From: Serpula lacrymans var. lacrymans S7.9
Lineage: Eukaryota; Basidiomycota; Agaricomycetes; Boletales; Serpulaceae
Assembly (NCBI RefSeq): GCF_000218685.1
Contig: NW_006763294.1
Location: forward strand, 248,001-312,000
DNA: 64,000 nucleotides
Direction: 5' to 3'
The notes under the pieces are model-generated. The model was given only the letters and a program-made list of their open reading frames with translations. It was not told where the DNA came from and ran no database searches. Position numbers and translations under genes: made by a program. Positions 29,450 through 41,427 of this stretch are shown here, in pieces; positions within the stretch are counted from its first letter, which is position 1; each line of letters opens with the position of its first letter.

Positions 29450-32119
29450 TCAGTAAGGGGTGTGATTCGGCTCATGCTCCTCAGAATCTATAATTTCCCC
29501 TGCAGCATTCATAGGCCACAAGGAATTTTTGAAAACATTCTGAGGGTCATATTTCTGCTTAATTTCAACGAGACGGGACCAGTTAGTGCCATAACATCCG
29601 ATGATACGGCCAGGAGGCTCTAAACGGCCCAAGAACTAAAATTCGAGTGTGTAAAAATTAGCGACAGCGTGTGGAATGTTGGGACGATTACACGCACACT
29701 CGGGAACGGACCGCCTACAGTCACTGGTGCCAGCGTTTCTGCGATCCACTACACCACAGTTAAGCAAAACAGCAAGAGCAAACACTAGTAAACCATTGTT
29801 GACTCACCTCTTCCGCAGAATGAACACATTTAGGATCATTAAAGCTCATATCCCATTGATGCAGCGCAGCAATAGTGAATGATGCCTCGCGCTGAGCCTT
29901 CGGAATACAACCATCCTCGAAGTCTGCAATTGCACCTCCTGCCAACTCGAATAACCATGCTACGCTACATTAGTGTATTGCGCCTTGCCACTAGATGAAT
30001 TAGCTCACTGCAACCGACGGGCGTGTCAGAGAATTGAATGACGGTTTTGTGGATGATTTCGTCCGGAAGAGAGTTGATCAAGGCGGATCGAATGAACCAT
30101 TTATTTCCAGCTGTTCATCAATATTATAGGTTCATTAGAAACTGGTTTAGGGTTGATGATAACAAATGCTTACCTTTTCCGCGGAGAACCTGAGCAACAC
30201 TATCTTGCTGATGTAAGAATGACTTCTCGTCAACTTCATTTAATAAGCAAGTCTCTCCATTCCACGAGGATATCGCTGATAAGTACTCCTGTCCTTTTTC
30301 CTTTGGCCCAACATAGCACATCTGGATAACGACTAGGGAGTCCTGGCCTGCAGGTCCAGCTGTGAGGAGAACGTTTGCATAAAGCTCCCGTGGGGCACCC
30401 TTGATGCAGTCACGGAAATGCTTGATGAGGGATGGGGCAGTGGCACGGTGAAAGCGGCTGTGGCGCCGTCAGCTGAACGTCTATTATCCAATGAAGGAAA
30501 ACTCATGGCGATAACTTACTAGATCAGATTGCCTGCAAAAACGACAGGAACGGGAAAAGCTTTGGCCTTATACCTTGTGACAACGCCAAATGCAGGGCCG
30601 GCACCACGAAGCGCCCACCACAAATCTAACCTCACAAATCAAAATAGACCAGCAGTATTGGGTTTGGAATCAACCTACCTGAATGCTCGCTTTCGCTAGC
30701 GTACACAATTCTACCGTCTGCTAGTACGACTTCGGCTTCAATAAGGTTGTCAACACTCAATCCGTGCAGTCGACCGAGGAAACCGAATCCCCCCAACACC
30801 ATGATGGCAGAACCAGCGGGGTGAGCAGCGCTAGAAAAATGAAATGAAGTAAGTGATGTGAACAATAGAGCAAAAAGGGGACCGACAAGGGTACGTGATA
30901 AGGCACAACACCAGCCCCACCTGAGAAAGATATGGCCTCCAAGGGTTGGGCAGCGGTGAACTGGTCAATCTCTTTTTGTCTCATACCAGCTCCGAACGTC
31001 ACGAGTGCGAAGGGGTGAATGGGCGTGGCATGAGTGAGCAAGTTCTGCGGAGAGTCGAGAAGTGTCGAACTGCCGAAAATTGTAGTGGCAGCAGGTCCCA
31101 ACGAGTGATATATGGATGGAGCCAGTGGAGGTCGGATGGGTCCATCGTTGAGATAGCCAAAGGGATCTCCACCAGCGGTAGATGGAGCCTGGACGTCGGG
31201 TGCTTTCTGAATAGACCCGCCAGGCGGCGATGGCGTCGTCACTCCTGTTGAGGTTGATCCTCCAGGGCGAGGGAATAGCGGGGAGAGATTACCTCCAAAT
31301 GGATTCGAAAGATGAGAAGCTGCTACAGGGAATCTGTTGCCTGAATTCTGACTACCAGAGCTTTGGCTACCGCTAGAATTAGATGAGCTCGTAGAAATTT
31401 GGCGTGAATCGAAGGTTATATCTTCCACGCCCAATCTACGACGGGAATTCGATGGAGGTTGATCCTCGTAGGGGCTGGGAAAATTGGAACTTGGAGACTG
31501 AAGGAAACTAGCGACGGCTTGTGAAGCCGAATCATAGACACGCAGTCTAACGTCGTCCTCCCTTCGTCGTTTACCGCTTGCTGGTTCCTGCATAGATGGC
31601 CCCGCTCTATTTTTTCCTTTACTGCCTATTGAAGGCATGTCACGAATACTGGTAAAGGCTCCAGTACTTTGTGGTATTTCGATGTCGGTGTCAACTATCT
31701 TGCTGAGGTCGACAATGATGTCGCCACCGACCGCCCAACCAGCTGTACCATAGCCACCTGCTTTCACGGACAGAGAGAGCGAATACTTGTTACAGAATAT
31801 GATGGTCCTAATTTGGAATGGCAATCAAAATCGCGTGGGCTCCGTGCAACAAATACTCACTGGCTGATGTCCTGAGCGTGACGAGGGCAGACGACAACTT
31901 TAGCGGCTGTTTTGACATTGCCATTGAACATCTTTGAGTACTCGATGAAGCTACATGAACCAAATGAAAAAGGATTCTGGTGCATCTTTGTAGTACTTAC
32001 TTTGGATTGGTTCTGGGATATACATTTCCTGCTACGATCCGCGTCAGCTCCTCCAAGAGAACTGATGATAAATCAGGGGAGTCTGTGAGCACATGAGAGG
32101 CATCGGTCGAGCTCGCCAT
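29450..32119 (-). CDS. BBE-like FAD-linked oxidoreductase with large internal insertion
   Basis: Multi-exon. It starts MASSTDASHVLTDS at 32,119 (an in-frame TTG/ATG upstream region is possible) and ends HEPNHTPY with TGA at 29,450-29,452. Exons join as NPN/FIEYSKMFNGN, DISQ/TIIFCNKYSLS and EHS/DLWWALRGAGPAFG. Domains: a PCMH-type FAD domain (VKAGGYGTAGWAVGG, IMVLGGFGFLGRLHGLS, LWWALRGAGPAFGVVT) and a BBE-type C-terminus (PPGRIIGCYGTNWSRL, KQKYDPQNVFKNSLWP). The histidine that binds FAD covalently in berberine-bridge enzymes (SGGH) is Tyr here, and the second Cys-linkage motif is absent, so FAD is probably non-covalent. About 210 residues of Ser/Pro/Gly-rich sequence with a basic GKRRRED patch interrupt the FAD domain after DLSKIVDTDIEIP. 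There is no signal peptide. The substrate is unknown; relatives oxidise sugars, alkaloids or other alcohols/amines. Confidence 0.85.
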
Positions 32120-33109
32120 AGTAATGTGGAGTCCAAGGGAACGAAAAGAAATAAGGTGTTGGGTGTTGGGTGGACCCACAATATATGAGCTGGCAGTACT
32201 TATAAGAATGGATAGGTGCAGTGAGGAGTAGATTGACCGTCAGCTTACTAGAAGATGATATAAATTTTACATATTGGCAATTCAGGGTATAAACCTGTTA
32301 TCCATATATTTCAATTTGCACTAAAGAGGTAAGAAAAAGGAGAGGAGTGAGGACGTTGACAGGTGGTGCAATATAATAATAACTTATATCTCCGCTACTA
32401 CCATCCACTTTTTGGTAAAATGTGCTGTGCTATGCCGTATTTTTACTAATCTAGTAAAAACTGGCGAAAAACTCTGTACCGAGGTCGGGGTTCGCGGAAC
32501 AAACCATCCTACTCCAGATTTGCCTCCGCCAGGGACGCTGGCAATGATCCCAAGGTCGAGACTCAGACTATATAGAATGCAGCAGCCTCGGTTGCTTGTT
32601 TTTCTACAGGATTATGTTTATTGAACATCGCGTACATTTTCTAACCTCGTTTAACAGAGACACGAGGCTGCGACTTATTCGTGTAAGTTATATGTGATGT
32701 AACTTCCTCAACTTTGCACTCTACCACAGCCTTTCCCAAAAGTCCAAACGGTAGCGCTAGGCACTATTAATGCTTCAGCCCCGGGCCCCATGTCCTAGAC
32801 TTGCCAAGCTTAGCACATGCCAAATAATCAATACAAACTGAACCGACGTGACCGTGTTATTATGTGAGTCTCTTTTCACTTCTTGTGCAATCATCTCCAC
32901 TCGGACCGCTGCAATACTTGTCACATACACTCTCTGAGTCAGACCAAACAAGCCCCTGAGTCACAGATAGAAACACATGTTGTAATATCACGTAAGATAC
33001 AAGATTGATCTGAGGCCCATCATGTAACGGCTTCAAGTCCTTATCGTAACTAGCTCATCGGCGCCGGGCGCCCAGAAAATAAACTCAACTTAGTTCCAAT
33101 CCCATCCGT
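32120..33109. other. Intergenic, no gene seen
   Basis: About 1 kb of AT-rich and mixed sequence with frames of 70 codons or fewer, none protein-like. It holds the promoter of the FAD oxidoreductase (right to left) and the tail of the dead P450. Confidence 0.6.
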
Positions 33110-35080
33110 TCATTCGTCGCGAGGCGCAAGAAATACCTTCAGAGGAAGCGGTACCTCATTCTCCACTCCTCCCCCCAAAGTCGGAACCATGACACGGCAG
33201 GCTTCTCAGCGAATATTCTTCCTTGTGTCCCAGCGAGAGAACTCGAAGTTGTAAACTAGCTCCACAAGAAAAACTTGTATCTCAACGTCACTGTGACGGA
33301 AAAAGTACAATCATCTATGAGCCAACCATGATCGGGTATCTGAGATGGCACTTACGCAAATCGCCAGCCAATGCACGATGTTACACCACCAGAAAATGTT
33401 AGCCTAGTTTTTACCCATTGGTGGTTAGCCATTCTATTGTCGCAAGTCCAGCGACGTAACTAAAACATGATTTCTTAAAGGTTCCCGTAAACACCAAGCG
33501 AAGTGGCCTTCTTGCCATCACCTTCCAACCAATGGTCTGCGTTGAAGATGTCAGCGTCCTGTCCCCAAAATTATTTGTTTCTAGAAATTTACATGAGGAA
33601 CTTTCGACAAATCGAACGGAAAACAAAAGAGGACCTATTATAAGCCGCAATGGACGCGACAATACGGATGCCCTTGGGAATTGGTACCTCGTGCATAGCT
33701 TTACCCGAGACGGTCGTGATGGGATTTGTCAGGGGTACCGCGTCGTCTCTGGCCACGAACCTGTAGCTATAATAAAGCACACAGTAAAATCTCAGCACCT
33801 CCTTCACACAACAGCGCTGTTCAAACGTGGCTCAAAGTCGAAATGTTAATGTTAACGAAACTATATTCACCTTCACGGCAGCGATGGTCTACGGCATAGC
33901 GTCGAAGTCGGTAATGATGAACTGCGAGTCACCGCGGGAGCGGATGGCTGCGTTTGCATCTTGGGATTTCTCGCTAGTCGCAAGAGGGCCCAACTCAGCG
34001 TGGTCGATGTAGTTTCGTGATCAAACATCTACAACTCTACAACCACGAGAATGCCAGACGAAGCGAACTAACACTAACATCCGTGCCAGTAGCTCTTCTT
34101 CGGTTAGACTGGCTTTCGCATCTCGTCCCGTATTTTCTGCTAAAGAGAGTAAGATGGGGTGTTCTTGTGATTCTGGAAACAGGGACACGCACCTAGGAGA
34201 CTAAAGACTTCTCCCCCCCCCTTTCTGTTCTCTATAACAATGTCTCCGCCCTTTCCTTGAGCAAGCCCCTTGCAACACTGAAACTGCTTCCTTCATCTGG
34301 TGAGTGTGTACACATCTCGGGCTTGAAGAATGGTCGTGCACAAACTCAAGTACTTTGATAGGCACATATTTGGAGATAGCTTTAATAAAAACCTGTCGTG
34401 CAGAGGGGGACCCGAACATATCTGCCCTAGTGCCTTGGCATCGGTCAGCTGTTTATAACGGTGGCTGTGAACGGACTCACATATAACTGCTATATAACTT
34501 CGCCAAAGGGTTCTTGTTGTCATCGTCGATAACTCCGGACTGGTGGGCAAAGGCGACTTGATATGATGAAGAAGAACAAGTGAAATGCAAGGCCGTTTAC
34601 CATCTCCGATAGCGCCCCAACGTAGCCCGAGACATCCAAGCAGGAATATTGAGCTCGGGTACTTAACATTATTGATGATGTCTATCCACTTCGCTGTCAA
34701 CTTGAAAACGTATAAATTAACTGAGCCATGTCCAGATATTTCGAAATATACTTATTCAGCGTAGCCTTTGAACAAAGCCACGCATACTTGCGACTCAGGG
34801 ATTCGAAAACATTAGAGTCTGTTTATATACCGAAACTAGTGTTAAGGATTAGCAACGGCACCGGACAGTTATAACAAAAACGCACACCAACTGCACTTTT
34901 GATATGGACGATACCTCCGTACCGGGTCTGCCACTTGAAATCGGCTTCTGCGGCTTGACCTTGGTAGAGTTCATACAGGTTGCCTGGAATCAAACGTTGT
35001 GAATCTAGTGATGAGTTCGTGAATTAATATACCTAGCAAATTGGACGCGGATGGGCCAGCGGTGTCTGTAACAGAAACAC
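33110..35080 (-). pseudogene. Cytochrome P450 pseudogene
   Basis: Read right to left, exons keep clear P450 sense: GNLYELYQGQAAEADFKWQ (after 34,995), AKWIDIINN, FGSPSARQVFIKAISKYVPI, ENTGRDAKASLTEEELLARM (I-helix approach), RGDSQFIITDFDAMP, EVLRFYCVLYYSYRFVARDD (ExxR region; the usual Arg of KEALR is present as EVLR), PLTNPITTVSGKAMHEVPI, and the heme loop FSGGVTSCIGWRFA with its Cys. It is broken: TAG follows DAMP (33,890s), TAA occurs after the AAYNR exon, TAA after GVYGNL and TGA in the C-terminus. The membrane anchor and much of the B-C helix region are missing. P450s oxidise lipophilic substrates with O2 and NADPH at the ER; this copy cannot. Its splice sites and codons are otherwise well preserved, so the loss is fairly recent. 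Confidence 0.85.
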
Positions 35081-35570
35081 GCGTGTAACGACGATAGAGC
35101 CCATAAAGGAGGACAAATCGGTGAGCGAAATTACAGAGGAAGATTGGTCCATGTCATTGAAGATACTTAGACGTGAATAAGTGAATGGGTTCTTGTACTC
35201 TCAGGTGTATCCACCTTCTCACAAAGATAGCAGGCTTACCATCGCTATGATACCTCACACCACCCTGGCCGTATGTGTCAGAAATCGAGTTCTGGAGAAG
35301 TTAAATTTAAGAAGCCGTTTCTTGGAGATGAGTACGTAGGCTTTGCGTCATCAATTGGATATCACAATTCGAAGAACACCGATTGGTCACTATGTAAACC
35401 TTGACTGGACGTCAGGTATTCAACGTTGACGATATCAGGCAGTATCCACGGTGAGAAAGATATTGGTCTTCTGTAGTAAATACCAGAGCTGAAATACGGA
35501 CTTGCAGGATTTACACCGAATTTATCGACTACCTCTATTGCTACTGCAAATTACTTCACGTGAGCAACAA

Positions 35571-35771
35571 ATGGAAGAGTTACACGCAACAACTCACGTC
35601 AACTATAGTGTCTGGCCTTTGAGACAACATTACTTGTATGCGCGGAATAAACCGGCACATTGGGATGTATTGATACCTTGGAGAATAGGGACTTGGGCCT
35701 ATAGAACCTTTTGGGACTGGTTTGAGAGTGGAAACCGCAAAGAAACTCCTGTGGAAGTAACAAAACCCTAA
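35571..35771 (+). CDS. Possible small or truncated protein, 66 aa
   Basis: From ATG 35,571 the frame reads MEELHATTHVNYSVWPL, HYLYARNKPAHWDVLIPWR, GTWAYRTFWDWFESG and ends TKP at TAA. Its aromatic-rich, ordered-looking composition differs from random frames here. The same frame is open upstream to 35,502 without ATG, after a possible splice acceptor TTGCAG at 35,501-35,506. It may be the last exon of a gene with upstream exons around 35,250-35,460, or a relic. I recognise no family. It lies between the P450 pseudogene and Uso1. Confidence 0.3.
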   Translation: MEELHATTHVNYSVWPLRQHYLYARNKPAHWDVLIPWRIGTWAYRTFWDWFESGNRKETPVEVTKP

Positions 35772-36008
35772 ATCATGTCTTGGGGTCTGCCGACATGAAT
35801 ATGGGGACCAGAATGCTGAACGACTTTTGGTCCTATAAATATGGGCCAACTTGAATTTCTTGAAAGTCACAGTTTTTCACTGTGGTATTAATTGAGCGCG
35901 TTACGGCAGTAGTCGCATTGCGGGAGATGCCGTGGACCCTAACCCCAGACGGTCAACGCTGTCCTCATTGCTCTCAGCCAGGCTAGGCTTGCAGTACGGC
36001 CAGACCGT

Positions 36009-39000
36009 ATGGATTTTCTCTCTCAAACATACATCGCCCTACGGGGACCTACAGGCGCGCCTCAGACTGCTTCTGAAACCATCACCAAGCTCAGCGACAG
36101 GCTGTCTCCTGGTACATTGTTGGCAGACCGTCGCGCTGCAGTACTTTCCCTCAAAGGCTTAACACGAGATTGGAAGGAAGATGTTGGCGAGAATGCATTG
36201 CCAGGGCTCCTAGAAGTCTTACAGAACGATGCAGAGATAGATCCAGATATAGGGAAGGCTGCTCTGGAGACCCTGAATACACTGTGCGAGGTGGACGAGA
36301 ATACGAAAGACTTGGCTTTGCGGCACACAGAATACGTGCTGGCAAAGGAGCAGCCCACCCACACGCTTTTCGCGCTTCTTGGGAATTCCAATTTCTACAT
36401 ACGCTACGCAACCATTCAGTTATTGACGACACTTCTCCAGAACCGGCGGCAAGTAGTTCAGGGTTACTTTCTCAAAGCACCCTCAGGTGCATCCAGCGTC
36501 ATCGCAGTTTTGGAGGATAAACGGGAGATAATTCAAAATGGTGCGTCACTTAGCTATGTATTAATGAGACTGTGCACCACTTGGGCGATATATCAAACGC
36601 ACACGCATAACATGTTGTTGCCTCATTCAAGTTACTTCGTTTACTAACCCGCTTCATGTTTGTAGAAAGTATCGCTTTGATTCAGAGCCTCATATCACAG
36701 AGTCCTGATATTCAGAAAGTGCTAGCATTTGAAGGTGCATTCGAGAAGCTCTTTCATACTGTCACTCAAGAAAATGGTGTCGAGGGTGGTATTGTTTCTC
36801 AGGATGCCCTGAAATGCGTTGATGGCCTGCTTCGCTTCAACACATCTAATCAAGTATGTCATCTTCATGCGCTATATGGTTAAGCCAACAAATGACTTGC
36901 AGAGTTATTTCCGTGAAACTACATTACCCTCATCACTATGCTCCCTATTACAATTTCCACCAAATTTGCAAATCCAAGACCCAGTTCCGCAAGAGTTTTC
37001 ATTACAATTCTGGGATCAACAGAAGCTCATCAATGTTTCGTTGGTTATTGGTATCATGGGCATGCTCATCAGCTCTAAAGGCAATAGTGTCAGTTTTTAT
37101 AAACACATACTCATAATTTTGTCTGATGTCTGTTGTAAGGCCCCCGATTCGTCCGTCTTCGTACGCTGCTTCACGGAGTTAGCACTGTCATCTAATGCCC
37201 CCACCCCCCTCAAGACACAGGTACAGTGCTACAACTGTTGTAACTGGGTAGCATCCATTTAATAATTTCAAGTAAGGCCTTGCGGTTACTTCCTGACAAC
37301 CTCACCTTCCCTCTTTCTGGAGTCATACTTACTCCGTACATGCCTGTGCCTGAGACGAATGGTGAAGAGTGGGATCGCTTAGAGCCTGCCTCCGCGCTGG
37401 ATGTATTAGTGGAGCTCGCTGTACATGGAGAGTACAATGGTTTGTACAGGGATAAACGAACTACAGAGAGTCTGGAGTTGAGAAGTGCTGCTGCTACTGT
37501 TTTCGAGGTGAGATCAGCATATAATTCTAACCGCTCGTTGGCATTTATGTGCTGCAGAACTTTGTTAATAAGGAGGAAATTCGACAAGCCATTGTTCAAG
37601 GCATGGCACCATCTGAAGGTTTGATAATGTTGTTCTTCCGTGTAGTTGTTGATAACATGTGTAGCTTTAGCTACCAATATCCCATCCATTTCCCCCCTGC
37701 TCTATGCCCTTTGCCTCCCTCCCTCCTCCCCTATCAACTTCGCTAACGTAACCAGCACGCATTTCGCTACACTCCTTTTTGCTCAGCTTCTGTCATCTTC
37801 CTCGAGGTCGAAAACACTGGCCCGATCGATTAAACCACACACCGCCGTACCAACAACTCCGGCTCAGGGACAGTTTTTCGTCCCTGCAGACGGCCCACTA
37901 AGAGAGGGTGCAGAAGTAGAAGACGAGGATGACGATGATTCGCCTCAAAGTCTTCTCCATCTCTTTAATGAGAATCTATCGCTTGCTTTCCTTTCCCGTT
38001 CGCGTATGGAGTCAAATGATCAGGAAGCGAGGGAGTGGGACAAATTGATTATAGCCTACTTGTGTCTACTATCGCAGTGGCTCTGGACAGACCCCAAAGC
38101 TGTCCGAGAGTTTTTAGATACTGGAGGCTTGGGTGTGGTACGTCTTCTCCTTGGCAGATTTCGATCCTCAGATTTGACCGATGGTGACTGTCTCGTGGAC
38201 TAGTTAGTGGAACCAATCAACCAGACAACAGACGCTGAAAGCTTGATTCCTGGCCTATGTGCCTTTTTGTTGGGTATATGCTACGAGTTCAATCGCCAAC
38301 CAGGAGAGATCACTCGGTGAGTATTCCTGAAATTTGAGACGAATGCGCATATCTGATTAGATATGCCAATGTACCAGGGCGACAATTCATCCTATCATCA
38401 ACAGACTTGGTGTTGACATGCTCGTTGGGCAGATGAACCGCTTACGTGAAGACGATAGATTCAAGGCCGTTGGTCCCACTTCCATCGTTCTTCCCTATCC
38501 CACAGCCATTTCGCTGCGGTCCGGAACGACAGCCCCTAGTGAGACTGAAGGAGAAATCTGGTTTGACTGGGCCTTTGTTGATTTCTGGAAATCAAATCAG
38601 TGTTAGTTGTTAGCTTCTTCAAAAAAATCCAGGCTTTGACTTTGAGATCTATTAGATACCATTCAAAGGGGCCTTGGTACCGATCCTAATGCCATGTCGC
38701 CCTCTGCAGGTACATATGTTTGTCTAAATGTGCTGGATCCAGATTTTGAAAATATTTATATTACAGGCGCAAGTGCAGAATCTGCAATGCTCATCAGCTC
38801 TCTACGAGACGTCATCCGATCACAAGCTCAGGAATTAGAGGAAATGCAGCAAAAGATCGGAGAAGCTTCGGCCTGGGAAACGAAAGTGAGCTTATTCGTG
38901 CATCGGATTTCAAATATGTGGCTGACACGTTTGATTAGTTAAGTGAGCTTCAGGCTCAAGTATCACAAATGGAAGCACGGCTTGTGCAGACTGATGAAAA

Positions 39001-39160
39001 AAATAAAGAACTTGAGAAGGAGCAAGAGGACTTGTTGGTATTGTTGGATGAGGTCAGCACCAAGCGAAAGAAGGATAAGGAGAGGCTTAGGGCGGCTGGG
39101 CTTGATGTTTCTGAGGATGAGGGGGATGAAGAAGAGGATGAAGAAGAGGAAGAAGATTAG
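36009..39160 (+). CDS. USO1: Vesicle tethering protein Uso1/p115
   Basis: About 820 aa from some 12 exons. ATG 36,009 opens MDFLSQTYIALRGPTGAPQ, the typical p115 N-terminus. Early exons: 36,009-36,540, 36,666-36,853, 36,903-37,088, 37,140-37,220, 37,278-37,507, 37,558-37,618. The armadillo-like head domain spans most of the protein (KGLTRDWKEDVG, LLGNSNFYIRYATIQLLTTL, VSQDALKCVDGLLRFNTSNQ, FWDQQKLINVSLVIGIMGML, GLCAFLLGICYEFN). It is followed by GEIWFDWAFVDFWK, a short coiled coil (SSLRDVIRSQAQELEEMQ, QVSQMEARLVQTDEKNKELE) and an acidic tail of alternating Glu and Asp. Uso1 captures COPII vesicles at the cis-Golgi with the Rab GTPase Ypt1. Compared with yeast Uso1 the coiled coil is very short, so the protein is closer in size to animal p115. 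It is convergent with the PLP-enzyme gene. Confidence 0.9.
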
Positions 39161-39492
39161 GACTATATACCATTGTTTGTCGTGGAGTATGTGTTAGGTC
39201 TACTTGAAGATTCATTGACAACTCGTCTTATATATCATACAAGAATCAAATATGACAGTGCCCATTGTATTGGTTTGTTATTATAAGGAAGTAATATAGG
39301 TGAAGCACTTTGAAACATTGCACTTGATGTGCAGAACCTGTACAGTATAGTAGACAATAATATAAACCACATACAAGTTATTAATAAGATACAACTGTTT
39401 CCCTATCATGTGACACATTTGATTCACCTGATACCCCATCATTGCTTGTCAAGCTCCTCCTCAGATAGATGCCGTATACGACTGGCGTACGC

Positions 39493-41427
39493 TTACACGG
39501 CCTGCCCGGCAGATCGACTTGTCCAAGAGTCCCATAAGGACTGTCGCGATTTCTCGTCTGCAATGGTCTCAGCGAACTGCACAATCTTCCAGACATCTTG
39601 GAATGAGCTTGCGAGTCCAAGGCTGATCCTGACTACGCCCAACTCTCGTCCGACAGCGGTCTCGAAGTCCTTTAAGGTAACTCCGGGATAAAGGAGAGCC
39701 ATATCATTTTCAATACCTAAAATCGCCGCTGCGCCACCTGGATTACACATACATCCAGTCCGAAGAGAGATATTCTGGAGTGCAGCAACATACTCCACAA
39801 ACGAATTAGGCACCATTCCCCCAGAAGGCTATACCAAGCGCATGAGTCGTACAATTAGTCTTCTTCCACAACAAAGGAAACCCACGGATATAAATATTAG
39901 GGAAACTACAAAGCCAGTGTCAGCCTGTTCTCCAACTGAAGTTAACCGGCGCGATGGAACCTCCGATAGTATGCGAACGACGGGTCCTCGTGTTGATTCA
40001 TGTCGTAATTGTGCCAAAGATGTGATAAGGAAGTGTGATAGAGAGGAAAGTCGAAGTGGAAGAAAAGGAAGGTAAGTAGAGAGGAAGCGAAGGCCATTGG
40101 TTACCGCAGGTAACATCATATAATTTATGGTACCATCCTGTATTGGCGCTAACAGTAAACAAATAAAGAATGATACTGCCCTCGAACGAGCAACTTGCCT
40201 CAAACTGTTCGTGTAGCTTGTGAGCTCTGGTAATGATGGAACCAGGAACCTGTACGACATCTACGGTCCCACCAGCAAACCACGGTCGTCTCAGTTTCTC
40301 CAAGAAGGCTTCTTTTACTATAAGGGCACCGATACCTGTCGGATAGCCGAACATCTTATAGAAGCTGATGGCCATCGCATCGACAGGTGTCTCCGACAGG
40401 GAGAAACTAGACGTGGGCGCAAGAGCTGCGGCGTCAAGAAGCGTGTCATAGCCCAACAAAGAAGCATATTCAAGTATTGTAAGATCAGGTTTTGCGTTTG
40501 ATATATTCGATTGGCCAGTGAGCGTAAAAAGACATGGGAAATTATCCTGCGATTTCGGTCTGTTTCGTGACAAGATGTTCTGTCAAGTGTGAGATGTTAT
40601 TCAGTAAAATCGCCGATATAAATATATGTCCTAGTCACCTGTGCGGTAGAAATAAGAAAGCCCCCAGTGTTTGTGGAAGGGATATAGTCCACTTGCGCAC
40701 CATTTCGCGATGCATACTCGCGGATGCCATGTACGCTGTTGTGAGAATCTGCACCAAGAACGTAACTGCTCCCTTCAACGAACGGATATGATTCTCCAAC
40801 CAACTTCAATGCTCCAGAGGCATTGGGAGTAAATATAACTGTGTAGCCTGGGGGTGCCTTGAAAAATGATAGGACGGCTTTCCGTGCTTCTTCGGCATGC
40901 CCTGATGAAAGTTTGGAGCTAATGTGATGTGAGAAAGTGGTCACATACGTCATGATAGTAGCTATGTAAATGACACACCTATTGCTGGACGAATGGGTGT
41001 TTCCCAGAATGTGTTGGGTGAGGAAAGTGCTGTGGGCCCGGACCAGGCTATCTGGATACAACGCGCCACCCATGTAATCCACGTAAGTTTCCTCTGCACG
41101 ATCCAATCTCGTAAAATCAGTTCGGCGCAGTGTATCCATTATCCAAGTTAGTTGATATTCTGGAAAGGCTTTCAGGAATGCATGATATGCCTTTGCAACA
41201 TCGTCCTGAGGATGAGGGGGTGGTATGTGAGGGACATATGCTAACCCCTCGCCACTTTGCTTTTTCGTTAAGCGTGTATCGTTATAGAATGTTTCTTGCG
41301 ACGAGATCGACCTGTTGAAGGTTGCATCGGGTTTGCGATCCACAGTGATATGAGATCTTGGAATAGTGCGATGTTGACGTTGGGTACCTTTTGTTTTGTT
41401 GCGGGGTGATGACTGGGTATTGCCCAT
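39493..41427 (-). CDS. Molybdenum cofactor sulfurase-like PLP enzyme
   Basis: ATG 41,427 (MGNTQSSPRNKTKG), stop TAA at 39,493-39,495. Introns include one after SSSNR (~40,980), one after LISTAQ (~40,640), a GC-AG intron at 40,138-40,198 and one before PSGGMVPNSF. The fold is class V aminotransferase (NifS-like): TYVDYMGGALYPDSLV at the N-terminus, SSGHAEEARKAVLSFF, VIFTPNASGALKLVGESYPF, the PLP lysine in AISFYKMFGYPTGIGALI, and a persulfide-type cysteine in LRTGCMCNPGGAAA. This is the layout of the N-terminal domain of MOCOS/HxB, which sulfurates the cofactor of xanthine dehydrogenase and aldehyde oxidase. The C-terminal MOSC domain of full-length MOCOS is missing, so it is a MOCOS-like paralogue whose acceptor is uncertain. 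The first ~50 residues are basic and low-complexity. Confidence 0.85.
40138..40198 (-). other. GC-AG intron in the MOCOS-like gene
   Basis: On the minus strand the exon ends CAGTTTGAG, followed by donor GCAAGTTGC and acceptor AATACAG before GATGGTACC. Splicing here restores HEQFE/DGTINYMMLPA in one frame; no GT donor nearby gives an open join. GC donors with a strong AAGT context are a known minor class. Confidence 0.7.

Noticed and set aside
29450..41427. Possible secondary-metabolite cluster (FAD oxidoreductase, P450, PLP enzyme)
   Set aside because: The P450 is dead, Uso1 lies between, and there is no backbone synthase, transporter or regulator.
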